64,000 bases of DNA from a virus. The position numbers and the translations under genes were made by a program. The notes under the pieces were generated by a model. That model searched no databases and had not been told where the DNA came from. It saw only the letters and a program-made list of their open reading frames with translations. This document shows, piece by piece, positions 29,910 through 37,513 of this stretch (the first letter of the stretch is position 1; every line of letters starts with the position of its first letter). The DNA lies in IMG/VR virus record IMGVR_UViG_3300048837_000795, positions 1 to 64,000 of that record. One strand, 5' to 3'.

Positions 29910-30535
29910 AACAGCGACCGATTATTATGACGGCTGAAAGCGTGCGCGCGATCGAGGGCGATTGCAAAACGCAGACAAGGCGGGTGATCATGCCGCAGCC
30001 AACAGGCGGGTTTCTCGGTTTTATCAGAGAGCGCAAAACCCACTGGTTCAGGGGCGAAACAAGAACGCTTGAGGTCAAATGCCCCTACGGCCAACCTGGA
30101 GACCGACTCTGGGTGCGCGAAACGTGGGCATGCGTGAAATGGTTCGATCACTTCAAACCGAGCGAGATCCCGAAAGGTGACGAACGCTGGCCGTCCGTTT
30201 TTTTTAGCGCATGGACTGGAGCCGCGCGGAATGCCTGGTGCCGCGGCAAGTGGCGGTCAGCAAGGTTCATGCCCCGCTGGGCATCGCGATTCACCCTGGA
30301 GGTTATCAGCGTGCGAGTCGAGCGGCTGAATGAAATCAGCAAAGAAGACGCAAAAGCCGAGGGTATGTATTGCGGCTTCATCGGCGGAAGTTACGACTTC
30401 CCTATCGGCCCATACGATGCTTACACGGCAAATTACCGCAAAGCCTGGGATGAAATCAACGCCAAACGCGGCTATCCCTGGGAGTCAAATTGTTGGGTCT
30501 GGGTCATCGAATTCAAAAGGATCGAGCAGCCATGA
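29906..30535 (+). CDS. ASCH/PUA-like domain phage protein, 209 aa
   Basis: The opening RPIIMTAESVRAIEGDCKTQ, then CPYGQPGDRLWVRETW, FMPRWASRFTLEVISVRVER and LNEISKEDAKAEG are standard for the phage ASCH-like family. ASCH domains are RNA-binding-type beta barrels; the phage members are uncharacterised. The gene is coupled at both ends. Confidence 0.75.
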   Translation: MKQRPIIMTAESVRAIEGDCKTQTRRVIMPQPTGGFLGFIRERKTHWFRGETRTLEVKCPYGQPGDRLWVRETWACVKWFDHFKPSEIPKGDERWPSVFFSAWTGAARNAWCRGKWRSARFMPRWASRFTLEVISVRVERLNEISKEDAKAEGMYCGFIGGSYDFPIGPYDAYTANYRKAWDEINAKRGYPWESNCWVWVIEFKRIEQP

Positions 30536-30750
30536 TCGAAAAAATAGAGCTGGCCTGGGTGCCGATGAGTGAGCGACTGCCGCCTGCACCCGGAAAATAT
30601 CTTACCCAGCGCGTCACGCGCGTGACTGAGCATGGCCACGGCAAGCGCACCATCTACAGCGTGATCCTGTCCGCATATTGGGACGGGCAAACATTCAACC
30701 TACACGACCAGCCAACGCACTGGCGTGATCTACCAAAGGATATGCAATGA
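30532..30750 (+). CDS. DUF551-like small protein, 72 aa
   Basis: WVPMSERLPPAPGKYLTQRV and a YWDGQTFNLHD/THWRDLP ending fit DUF551, a small phage domain of unknown function. The start at 30532 overlaps the previous stop. Confidence 0.65.
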   Translation: MIEKIELAWVPMSERLPPAPGKYLTQRVTRVTEHGHGKRTIYSVILSAYWDGQTFNLHDQPTHWRDLPKDMQ

Positions 30751-31052
30751 GCGAAGATGTGCAGGAACTAACAGCAGAGGAAAAGCACGAGTCATGGCTG
30801 GAGTCTGGCAAGTGGGCCGGCATGACTCTGGGCGAGCTGGTCTCTAATATGATCGACGGGGGAGGCGGCGACGACGTACCCTTCGTGAGGGTTACAGAGC
30901 AGACTGAACGAAACGATCAGGGTGAATACATCATGCAGATGGAGATTCGTCTCGTACCTAACGGGCAAGTGATAGAAGAGGCCGCCAAAATCGGCTGCAA
31001 CCTATTCCACAACCGGCTGATCGAGGCGATCAACAAAGGATTGGTGAAATGA
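30747..31052 (+). CDS. Hypothetical protein, 101 aa
   Basis: An acidic helical head (AEEKHESWLESGKWAGMTLG) and a beta-type tail (IMQMEIRLVPNGQVI). It overlaps neighbours. No family is recognised. Confidence 0.55.
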   Translation: MSEDVQELTAEEKHESWLESGKWAGMTLGELVSNMIDGGGGDDVPFVRVTEQTERNDQGEYIMQMEIRLVPNGQVIEEAAKIGCNLFHNRLIEAINKGLVK

Positions 31053-31276
31053 GCGGTGATATCGGCAGCATACTCGAACTAGGGGCGATCGTCCAGAATG
31101 AGCTGAAGCTGCGTGATGAGGCCAACCGCCTGGCTGAGGCAATGCTTCATCCCAAACCGGCGCCGCGCAAAACCCCACGGCCAAAGCGCGCCCGCCCCGA
31201 TGCGCAGCTCGCAAAGCCGCACAAGCCGACCAACCGCGAGAAACGCCGGCAGCGCCGGCAGGCAAAGCGCAAGTAA
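31049..31276 (+). CDS. Very basic small protein, 75 aa
   Basis: A short helix (AIVQNELKLRDEANRLAEAM) is followed by an extremely basic tail of Lys, Arg and Pro ending in REKRRQRRQAKRK. This charge suggests nucleic-acid binding or condensation. Last gene of its operon; a terminator follows. Confidence 0.55.
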   Translation: MSGDIGSILELGAIVQNELKLRDEANRLAEAMLHPKPAPRKTPRPKRARPDAQLAKPHKPTNREKRRQRRQAKRK

Positions 31277-31280
31277 CCCA

Positions 31281-31310
31281 AAGGCCCCATCCCCGGGGCC
31301 TTTTATTTTT
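31281..31310 (+). terminator. Rho-independent terminator
   Basis: AAGGCCCC with GGGGCCTT around ATCCCC, then TTATTTTT. Confidence 0.85.
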
Positions 31311-31319
31311 CCTAACGAG

Positions 31320-31340
31320 TTATCAAAGTAACCCTATAGA
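31320..31340 (+). promoter_or_regulatory. Motif A copy 5
   Basis: TTATCAAAGTAA, CC, CTATAGA. It begins 10 bp after the terminator and 3 bp before motif B copy 8. Confidence 0.65.
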
Positions 31341-31342
31341 CT

Positions 31343-31380
31343 GCTTAATTTCTTGCGCTGAAACCGGTTTTAAGTACAGG
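31343..31380 (+). promoter_or_regulatory. Motif B copy 8
   Basis: GCTTAA, TTTCTTGCGCT, GAAACCGGTTTTA, AGTACAGG. It heads the AAA+ gene. Confidence 0.8.
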
Positions 31381-31391
31381 AGAACACGACC

Positions 31392-32936
31392 ATGAACCAG
31401 ATCCAAGCCATTGAAATTTTAGAGCGCTATATCCGCGCTCGTTATCCGATCATCGCCACACTCAGCCACGAAGAGACCCGCGTCATGGCGGCCATCCGCG
31501 CCGCCGCCAACAGCCGCAAGATGGAGCTCGTCGAATGGTCCATCACCACCGGCCTGTTGGGGGAGGGCTTTGACGCTTCCGGCACGCGCGACGTGGTCGC
31601 CGCGTTCGAGGCTATGCTGGGCGCATCCACTGACCGCTCGATCCTGTTTGTCATGCGCGACCTGCACGGCGCGCTGGGCAACGCGGACCGTGGGCATGAT
31701 CCGCTGATCACGCGCTACCTGCGCGACCTGGCTGAGAAATTCGCCGCCTGCCGCAATACTCTGGTGCTGCTGTCGCCGGCCTTCTCGATCCCCTCGGACC
31801 TCGACAAAACCATCGTACTGATCGACTGGCCGCTGCCCGACTCGGAAGAGCTGGGCGCGGTGCTCACAAAGGCCGAGATCGACCTGCCGGCGTCTATCCC
31901 CTACACCCTCAACGGCAACCGCGACCGGGTTATCCAGGCCATGCGCGGCCTGACGCTGTTCGAGGCCGAGTCGGTGCTCTCTTCCGGCATTGTCGCCACG
32001 CGGCAGTTGGGCGATAACATCATCCCCTTTATCGTCAAGGAAAAGGCGCAGATCATCCGCAAGGCCGGCGTGTTGGAATACTACGACACCGACGTGACCA
32101 TGAACCAGGTGGGCGGGCTGCAATATCTCAAGGAATATTCCGCGATCAAGCGCAAAGCCTTCTCACGCGAGGCTGCCGCCGCGGGTGTGGATGCGCCAAA
32201 GGGCTTGCTGCTGGTCGGCATCCCCGGCACCGGTAAATCCCTGGCCGCCAAAGCCATTGCCGGCGGGCAAATGCCCCTGCTGCGCATGGACGTGGGCGCG
32301 CTGATGGGTGGGCTGGTCGGGCAGAGTGAGGGCAATATGCGCGCCGCGCTCAAGGTTGCAGAGGCCGTTGCCCCGTGTGCGCTCTGGTTGGATGAAATCG
32401 AGAAAGCAATCTCGGGCGGCGGTGGGGAGCTGGACGGCGGCACGAGTGCGCGCGTCTTTGGCACGCTGCTGACCTGGATGCAGGAGACCACGGCGCCGGT
32501 TTACGTAATAGCCACCGCAAACGATATCCGCTCCCTGCGCCCCGAGCTGATCCGGCGCTTTGACGATATGATGTGGGTCGACCTGCCCAACCAGGCGGCG
32601 CGCGTCGAGATCCTGACGGTACACCTGTCCAAACGCCGGCAGGACGCTTCCCGCATCGACCTAGAGTCGGCCGCCCGGGCCACCTGGGGTTTCTCGGGCG
32701 CGGAGATCGAAAAGACGGTCAAGAGCGCGTTGGAACGGGCATTCTCACAGGGCCAGGAGCTCAGCACGGATTACCTGCTCAAGGCTGCCTCGAAAATTGT
32801 CCCCATCGCCGTGACGATGGAAAACAAGATCAAAGACCTGCGCGCCCAGGCCCAGCACGCGCTGCAGGCCGGCGATCCGCTGGAGACAAAGCCGGCAGCC
32901 GTTGCAAGCCGGGCGGTCGACCTGAGCGATTTATAA
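31392..32936 (+). CDS. Ycf46-like AAA+ ATPase, 514 aa
   Basis: An N-terminal domain with Ycf46-like features (ILERYIRARYPIIATLSHEE, WSITTGLLGEGF) is followed by one classical AAA+ module: LVGIPGTGKSLAAKAI (Walker A, about 275), CALWLDEIEKA (Walker B), VIATANDI (sensor 1) and LRPELIRRFDD (Arg finger). Ycf46 proteins are known from chloroplasts and cyanobacteria and their substrates are unsettled. It has its own A+B promoter pair, and DUF1257 and DUF2997 genes follow, so the set likely works as one system. Confidence 0.8.
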   Translation: MNQIQAIEILERYIRARYPIIATLSHEETRVMAAIRAAANSRKMELVEWSITTGLLGEGFDASGTRDVVAAFEAMLGASTDRSILFVMRDLHGALGNADRGHDPLITRYLRDLAEKFAACRNTLVLLSPAFSIPSDLDKTIVLIDWPLPDSEELGAVLTKAEIDLPASIPYTLNGNRDRVIQAMRGLTLFEAESVLSSGIVATRQLGDNIIPFIVKEKAQIIRKAGVLEYYDTDVTMNQVGGLQYLKEYSAIKRKAFSREAAAAGVDAPKGLLLVGIPGTGKSLAAKAIAGGQMPLLRMDVGALMGGLVGQSEGNMRAALKVAEAVAPCALWLDEIEKAISGGGGELDGGTSARVFGTLLTWMQETTAPVYVIATANDIRSLRPELIRRFDDMMWVDLPNQAARVEILTVHLSKRRQDASRIDLESAARATWGFSGAEIEKTVKSALERAFSQGQELSTDYLLKAASKIVPIAVTMENKIKDLRAQAQHALQAGDPLETKPAAVASRAVDLSDL

Positions 32937-32943
32937 AAATGAC

Positions 32944-32975
32944 CGGGCCGGATTGGGGTTACCTGATCCGGCCCG
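32944..32975 (+). terminator. Strong hairpin after AAA+ gene
   Basis: CGGGCCGGAT pairs with ATCCGGCCCG over 10 bp. No T-run follows, so it may be an mRNA-stabilising hairpin or weak terminator. Confidence 0.5.
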
Positions 32976-33053
32976 TAGCTTCACAGGAAGGCACTACAGC
33001 GATTTTGTGCACCAGAGTCGTATTTTCTCCCATTGGTTGATTATTCTATAACG

Positions 33054-33074
33054 TTGTTTAAGTAATTCGATAGG
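33054..33074 (+). promoter_or_regulatory. Motif A copy 6
   Basis: TTGTTTAAGTAA, TT, CGATAGG. It lies 13 bp before motif B copy 9. Confidence 0.65.
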
Positions 33075-33087
33075 ATTTAGGATTTGT

Positions 33088-33125
33088 GCTTAAGTTTTGG
33101 TGCTGAAACCGGTTTTAAGTACAGG
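33088..33125 (+). promoter_or_regulatory. Motif B copy 9
   Basis: GCTTAA, GTTTTGGTGCT, GAAACCGGTTTTA, AGTACAGG. It heads the DUF1257/DUF2997 operon. Confidence 0.8.
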
Positions 33126-33137
33126 AGGATCAAACAC

Positions 33138-33386
33138 ATGGCAGATCAAGAATTACCGACTCGTCTAAAATCGCTAACGCCCCGCAGCGCGCAGAACGCT
33201 ATCCGGCCCGAGCTGAGCGCGGCGGTTATCGATATGCTGAATGCGATTCTGTCCGGCTTCGTGGATGAAACCAGGGGCAGCAAAGTCAAGGTGCATGAAA
33301 ACATGGATAGCGTAAACATCCCCCTGCTGGTCAATGGCCAGCAGTTCACCGTCAAAGTTGAGATCTGGAACGGAGACCATCAGTAA
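33138..33386 (+). CDS. Small protein of the AAA+/DUF1257 cassette, 82 aa
   Basis: The start at 33138 follows AGGAGGATCAAACAC. The sequence is helical then beta (ELSAAVIDMLNAILSGFVDE, VNIPLLVNGQQFTVKVEIW). It ends 1 bp into the DUF1257 gene. It is not recognised, but its position makes it a likely fourth component. Confidence 0.6.
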   Translation: MADQELPTRLKSLTPRSAQNAIRPELSAAVIDMLNAILSGFVDETRGSKVKVHENMDSVNIPLLVNGQQFTVKVEIWNGDHQ

Positions 33387-33826
33387 TGTCAAAATATCGC
33401 GTTATCCAAACAGAATTCCGCAACCTGGACAGCCTGAAAAAGGCACTGGCCGATCTCGGCGTACCATACGACCTGGCAAAGAACCCGCTGCAACCCGACC
33501 TGCCGCTGTACGGGTATCTCGGCGATGAACGTCCGGAGCGCGGCTCGATCGTTATCCGCCGCAGCTGGCTGGATAACAACTGGTCAGGCAATGAGCACAT
33601 GGTTGGGCTGTCAAACGACATCGGCTTTGCCTGGGACGGGAAAGAGCTGACCGCACAGGTAAGCGAGTACGACGAAAGCAATCTCGGGGTAACCGCGGCA
33701 ATGAAGCACCTTCGCCAGCGCTACGCCTACCACGAGGTCATGCGCCTGGCGCACTCCCACGGCTACAACGTGCGCGAGTCGACCTCGCAAAACGGACAGA
33801 TGCGGGTCAAGATTGTGAGGATATGA
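33386..33826 (+). CDS. DUF1257 (Ycf35-like) protein, 146 aa
   Basis: The N terminus (RVIQTEFRNLDSLKKALADL) and C terminus (LRQRYAYHEVMRLAHSHGYN, then MRVKIVRI) match DUF1257, which includes chloroplast Ycf35. The family often neighbours DUF2997 and an AAA+ ATPase in bacteria and phages; function is unknown. It overlaps the gene before it. Confidence 0.8.
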   Translation: MSKYRVIQTEFRNLDSLKKALADLGVPYDLAKNPLQPDLPLYGYLGDERPERGSIVIRRSWLDNNWSGNEHMVGLSNDIGFAWDGKELTAQVSEYDESNLGVTAAMKHLRQRYAYHEVMRLAHSHGYNVRESTSQNGQMRVKIVRI

Positions 33827-33828
33827 TC

Positions 33829-34029
33829 ATGGCCACCAAACCACAACCGCACGAGATCACCATCATCATTGACGCCGACGGGCACATCGAGTCGACCGTC
33901 GGCGGGGTAGAGGGCCCGGCCTGTGCTGAGCTCACCAAATGGCTGGAAGAGTTGGGCACCGTCGAGATCGACTCCCAGACGGCCGACTTCCGCAAGCTGC
34001 CCAGGCAGACCACCCGGGCAGGAAAATAA
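33829..34029 (+). CDS. DUF2997-like small protein, 66 aa
   Basis: HEITIIIDADGHIESTVGGV followed by GPACAELTKWLEELG fits DUF2997, the usual partner of DUF1257. ATG at 33829 is preferred to 33823 because of GAGG spacing. Confidence 0.75.
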   Translation: MATKPQPHEITIIIDADGHIESTVGGVEGPACAELTKWLEELGTVEIDSQTADFRKLPRQTTRAGK

Positions 34030-34055
34030 TTATCAGGAACGAAAGGAAAATCACC

Positions 34056-34229
34056 ATGAGCGAAGAGAGAAAGGACGGTGCGAGCTGCGGTCAGTTATTG
34101 GCCGTGTTTGCTATACTGATCGTCGGGGCATTGATCATCAACGCGATCGGCGGAGATGCGTTCTCATTGTCACGGGCGCTCGGAATTCCCGACTGGGTAA
34201 TTCCGACGATGATCATCTTCTCGAAATAA
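34056..34229 (+). CDS. Small membrane protein, 57 aa
   Basis: Start follows GAAAGGAAAATCACC. One hydrophobic helix (LLAVFAILIVGALIINAIGG) and a second weaker one. Last gene of the DUF1257 operon. It could anchor the cassette to the membrane. Confidence 0.55.
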   Translation: MSEERKDGASCGQLLAVFAILIVGALIINAIGGDAFSLSRALGIPDWVIPTMIIFSK

Positions 34230-34231
34230 AG

Positions 34232-34264
34232 ACCGCAGCCAGCGAGGGGGGCGCTGGCTGCGGT
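34232..34264 (+). terminator. Long hairpin, probable terminator
   Basis: A 13-bp stem (ACCGCAGCCAGCG with CGCTGGCTGCGGT) around a G-rich loop, with only TTGG after it. Confidence 0.55.
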
Positions 34265-34271
34265 TGGCCGG

Positions 34272-34330
34272 CTGCGTTATTTGCCCGGCGAAAATTATTA
34301 TAACGCAGAAATCTGGGTCTATAATCATGG
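34272..34330 (+). promoter_or_regulatory. Inverted repeat and TATAAT box upstream of 34354 gene
   Basis: CTGCGTTAT (34272-34280) is inverted exactly at 34300-34308. A TATAAT follows near 34320. The inverted half reads GCGTTATAAT on the minus strand, the motif C core. It is a regulated promoter candidate. Confidence 0.45.
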
Positions 34331-34353
34331 TATCACCTGCATAGGAGCCAACC

Positions 34354-34620
34354 ATGACTACAGACCCAGATTTATTATTTGAGAAGGTCGTTACCAAATT
34401 CAACGCCATCCGCGTCTACCGCAACCGCGTCGTTTACTCCGAGGGCACGTTCTTTGCCAAAGAGACCACCATCCTGATACGCTCGATTACTGCCGTAACG
34501 CTGGACGGGCCGGCGAAGTTCCTCAAGATCACCACCCAGGACGGGCAGGTACATAAACCCAAATTCGCCGCAGGCAGCATTGCCCAGGAAGCGCAGAAAG
34601 CCATCCTGAGCGTGTTGTAA
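34354..34620 (+). CDS. Small PH-like-fold protein, 88 aa
   Basis: A run of beta strands (VYRNRVVYSEGTFFAKETTI, ITAVTLDGPAKFLKITTQDG) and a C-terminal helix (SIAQEAQKAILSVL) is the pattern of short bacterial PH (bPH/YokE-like) domains. RBS is AGGAGCCAACC. Role unknown. Confidence 0.55.
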   Translation: MTTDPDLLFEKVVTKFNAIRVYRNRVVYSEGTFFAKETTILIRSITAVTLDGPAKFLKITTQDGQVHKPKFAAGSIAQEAQKAILSVL

Positions 34621-34628
34621 ACAAAAAG

Positions 34629-34654
34629 CCCGGCAAATGCCGGGCTCATTTTCT
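34629..34654. terminator. Bidirectional terminator
   Basis: AGCCCGGCA with TGCCGGGCT, A-run before and TTTT after. It separates the rightward module from the leftward late module. Confidence 0.85.
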
Positions 34655-34665
34655 ACAGGGGCCGT

Positions 34666-34980
34666 TTACCGCGGGCCGTTGGGCGGCCAGATCGGGTGCT
34701 TGACCCATTTGACGCACTTACGCGCGCCACCGGTCTGCACCACATACTGAAGACAGCGCCCAGCCGCGCCGCCGATGATTTTATCGGCCGGCTGTTTTGC
34801 GATATCGACCGGGCGCGACTCGGCCCGGTTGTCATCAACCGTCACGACCTGCGCCGGTGGGCTGGTCATCCTGGAGCCGGCAGGCACGCGCCCGGGGCTT
34901 GCGTCTGGCATGGGCTTTGCGGCGGTCAGCAGCAGCACGATCAGGATCACGAGGATCAAACGATACAGATTGGTTTTCAT
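34666..34980 (-). CDS. Secreted or membrane-anchored small protein, 104 aa
   Basis: N-terminal signal or anchor (LYRLILVILIVLLLTAAKP) without lipobox, followed by a Pro/Ser-rich then basic periplasmic-type domain with two Cys. It lies just downstream of the lysin gene. A role in lysis is possible. RBS is GGGGAGTAAGGCA. Confidence 0.6.
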   Translation of the reverse strand: MKTNLYRLILVILIVLLLTAAKPMPDASPGRVPAGSRMTSPPAQVVTVDDNRAESRPVDIAKQPADKIIGGAAGRCLQYVVQTGGARKCVKWVKHPIWPPNGPR

Positions 34981-34984
34981 TGCC

Positions 34985-36910
34985 TTACTCCCCTTTCACA
35001 AATGGTTTTACTTCAACGGTAACAGCCCATTCTTCGAGCTGCGTAATCCTGTTCTCCTGCCTCGTGTCCGCGCCTTTCAGCGCGTCGCCCATGACCTTCG
35101 TCAGCTCGACCAGACCCCTCACTGCCGACTCTGCCGCGTCCAGTCTTGCTAATATTGCGGTCAGGTCCTGGGGTGGGGGAGGGGTGGCAACGGTCACAGA
35201 AACGGTATTGCTCTTTGCGGAGCGGTTGCCAGCGGCGTCATACGCCTCGACCTGGTACTGATAGGTGCCGGCGGGTTTGTTGAGCAGGGTAAACGTCGGG
35301 CTGGTGGTGTTGTAGGTCTGCACGCCGTTCTCGAACAGGTGATACCCAACCGCGCCACCAGCGCTGTCTGTGGACGGCTGCCAGTTCAAAACGACGGTGC
35401 TGCCGGCTACCTGCGCGGTCAGCCCGGCCGGGGCAGTGGGCGGGGTGGTGTCGGCGGGAGGCGGCTGCGTTGGTTTGCCCAGGGCGGCCGCGAGCTGCGC
35501 AGCAGTGCCTTTGTAGAGATAGAGCGTCGGGCGATAGCTCACAAACTCCCAGCCGTCGCTCGCCCCGATGTGGGCGGGCCGTGTATCAGCAGGCGGGTAT
35601 GATTCGTCAAGCGCGCCAAGCGGAAGCTGCTGGTCGACGATGGTCTCGTGCTGGTGTATCCATGCCAGCGCGCCAGGCGCGTACTGCGCCAGAAACGCGT
35701 GGCTGGTGCGTACATACACTTTTACGCCCGGATGCGCCTTTTCCGCGATTTCTTTCGCCTTGTTGATAAACTCGCGCATGGTGAAATTGAGCCACGCCGC
35801 GTTGCCCGGCTTGCCGCTGTGATCGTTGGGATCGAGCACGGTGATAATATAACCATCAGCATTGCGCGGCTTGCAGATATCCGCGAAGGTCTGCAACGGA
35901 TAGTCCTGGTCAAAGTCGGGCCACATTGCCGGGTCGAGAGGGTACTGGTTTTCGGTGTAGTACGCCATTGAAAACCGGTATTCGATCAATACCTGCTTGC
36001 CTTGCGCGCGTGCCTTCTCCTCCATCGGCTTGAGCACCTGGTTGGGCTGCTCGTAGCCCGCGCCGCCGGCCAAAACGTAGAAGTGGTACCCCGGATTGCC
36101 CCAGCCGGAATCGGTCGGCGTTTTGGCGTAGTAGCCAATCGCATTGTCCTTGTAAAGATTCGCCATCATTTCACCTTCCTTTAGCCATTCAGTGAACTGC
36201 TCTTCCGAGCCAAAGAAAACATCCCAGTCGATGTCTTTGCTGCCGTCCATGCCCAGCTCCAACCCATACGCCGGGGTGCCAGCCTGCCAGAACGTAGCCC
36301 GCTCCCACTGGCCCAGCGTGTTGGGGGTAAAACCCAGCCGCTCGATATAATCGATAAACGCTTCCAGAGTCATGCCTGCCGGCAGCTTTGGCCAGGCCGC
36401 AATCCACAAAGGCATGACCCGCAGCCAGGCAGGCAGCGGCACAAAAACGCCGTTTTCACTGGTCAGGTATTGGATCATCGCCAGGTTCATGTAAGCGCCC
36501 ATGCGTTTCCCGCTGGCTAGCTCGCCGGCGTCTTTGTAAAGCTTCATCTTGGCGAGGCACTGCGCACGCGGGGGCAGGGGCGGCCAGTCTGCGCCAGGCT
36601 TTTCCCAGTCGCCCCAGATCACGGGCATCTCGGATGGATAAGCGCGTTCGACCTCGCCAAATGCGCGGCCCTGGACAGCGTCGGCCGCTGCGCCTATACG
36701 GTAATCCCACCAGCCATATGCGCCGCGCACATAACCATGCACGGCCTGCGCAGTGTAGTTGCGCACAAAGTCGGCGTCAATCGTTGCGGCGTTGGTCAAC
36801 CGGTTGATCACAAAGCGCACGTGCCGCGTTTTGGGTTTCGACCAGTCGATCACCTGCGGGGTGTCGGGATTATCCTGATGGGTAGATACATCAATGCCGT
36901 GTACTCTCAT
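34985..36910 (-). CDS. GH25-type endolysin with extra domains, 641 aa
   Basis: The N-terminal GH25 lysozyme-like domain has GIDVSTHQ at residues 5-12 and the catalytic-type IWGDWEKP. A second TIM-barrel-like domain covers about residues 245-490. A fibronectin type III domain follows (PTAPAGLTAQVAGSTVVLNW, YQVEAYDAAGNRS). A C-terminal coiled coil ends the protein. It should cut peptidoglycan glycan strands at lysis or, given the FN3 and coiled coil, act as a virion-associated lysin. It is the last large late gene. Upstream TTATCAAAATCAACTAGG is a weak relative of motif A. Confidence 0.8.
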   Translation of the reverse strand: MRVHGIDVSTHQDNPDTPQVIDWSKPKTRHVRFVINRLTNAATIDADFVRNYTAQAVHGYVRGAYGWWDYRIGAAADAVQGRAFGEVERAYPSEMPVIWGDWEKPGADWPPLPPRAQCLAKMKLYKDAGELASGKRMGAYMNLAMIQYLTSENGVFVPLPAWLRVMPLWIAAWPKLPAGMTLEAFIDYIERLGFTPNTLGQWERATFWQAGTPAYGLELGMDGSKDIDWDVFFGSEEQFTEWLKEGEMMANLYKDNAIGYYAKTPTDSGWGNPGYHFYVLAGGAGYEQPNQVLKPMEEKARAQGKQVLIEYRFSMAYYTENQYPLDPAMWPDFDQDYPLQTFADICKPRNADGYIITVLDPNDHSGKPGNAAWLNFTMREFINKAKEIAEKAHPGVKVYVRTSHAFLAQYAPGALAWIHQHETIVDQQLPLGALDESYPPADTRPAHIGASDGWEFVSYRPTLYLYKGTAAQLAAALGKPTQPPPADTTPPTAPAGLTAQVAGSTVVLNWQPSTDSAGGAVGYHLFENGVQTYNTTSPTFTLLNKPAGTYQYQVEAYDAAGNRSAKSNTVSVTVATPPPPQDLTAILARLDAAESAVRGLVELTKVMGDALKGADTRQENRITQLEEWAVTVEVKPFVKGE

Positions 36911-36971
36911 GGTAATTTCCTAGTTGATTTTGATAAGATTTATTAAGAAAAGAATGAATTTATCAGAAACA

Positions 36972-37442
36972 TCACGCACCCGCGCTCTTGCTGTGGGAGT
37001 AAATTCCCCAAATCCAAACTGCTAGCCGTTGCCATTTCTCCATTTCGGCAGCCACATGCACATGATCCATGCTGTTCTGCTGCTGGTTGCCAAGCGCGAG
37101 ATTTTCCAGACGGTTATCTTTCTTGTCTCCATTCAGGTGACGCACAACCTCACGAGTCATGAGAGGCCGCCCGATATGTCGGGCCATCACTAAACGATGC
37201 TCAAGCACATAATGCAGTTTGGTATTCGCTAGTATCCGATCATTATCGGAAAGAGCATTAACCGGAACCGCGTTATAACCCTGAACGTCATGCGTTCTGT
37301 AACCCCGGTTTATATTTGCGGTATGCGTCATTCCAGACAAAACACCGGCGCATTTTCGGCTGCACGCTGTTCGGTTGGCCGGGCTTTTGTAAAAAGCCCT
37401 GGTAATTCCTTTTCCGCAAACAACACAATTTCTTGTTTCCAT
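36972..37442 (-). CDS. HNH homing endonuclease, 156 aa
   Basis: The HNH core is YVLEHRLVMARHIGRPL then EVVRHLNGDKKDNRLENLAL. The N terminus has two CxxC-type pairs (CVVCGKG and CSRKCAG). ATG at 37442 follows GGGGAGCGGTG. Inserted between tail and lysin genes with its own motif C box, as free-standing homing endonucleases are. Confidence 0.85.
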   Translation of the reverse strand: METRNCVVCGKGITRAFYKSPANRTACSRKCAGVLSGMTHTANINRGYRTHDVQGYNAVPVNALSDNDRILANTKLHYVLEHRLVMARHIGRPLMTREVVRHLNGDKKDNRLENLALGNQQQNSMDHVHVAAEMEKWQRLAVWIWGIYSHSKSAGA

Positions 37443-37482
37443 CACCGCTCCCCTTTTTAGAACACCTATTCGGTCTCACTGT

Positions 37483-37494
37483 CAGTATAACGCG
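37483..37494 (-). promoter_or_regulatory. Motif C box before HNH gene
   Basis: Minus strand reads CGCGTTATACTG. It shares GCGTTATAMTG with boxes at 52.7, 55.7 and 58.9 kb. Confidence 0.5.
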
Positions 37495-37513
37495 CCGGCC
37501 ATTTTGGCCTTTT

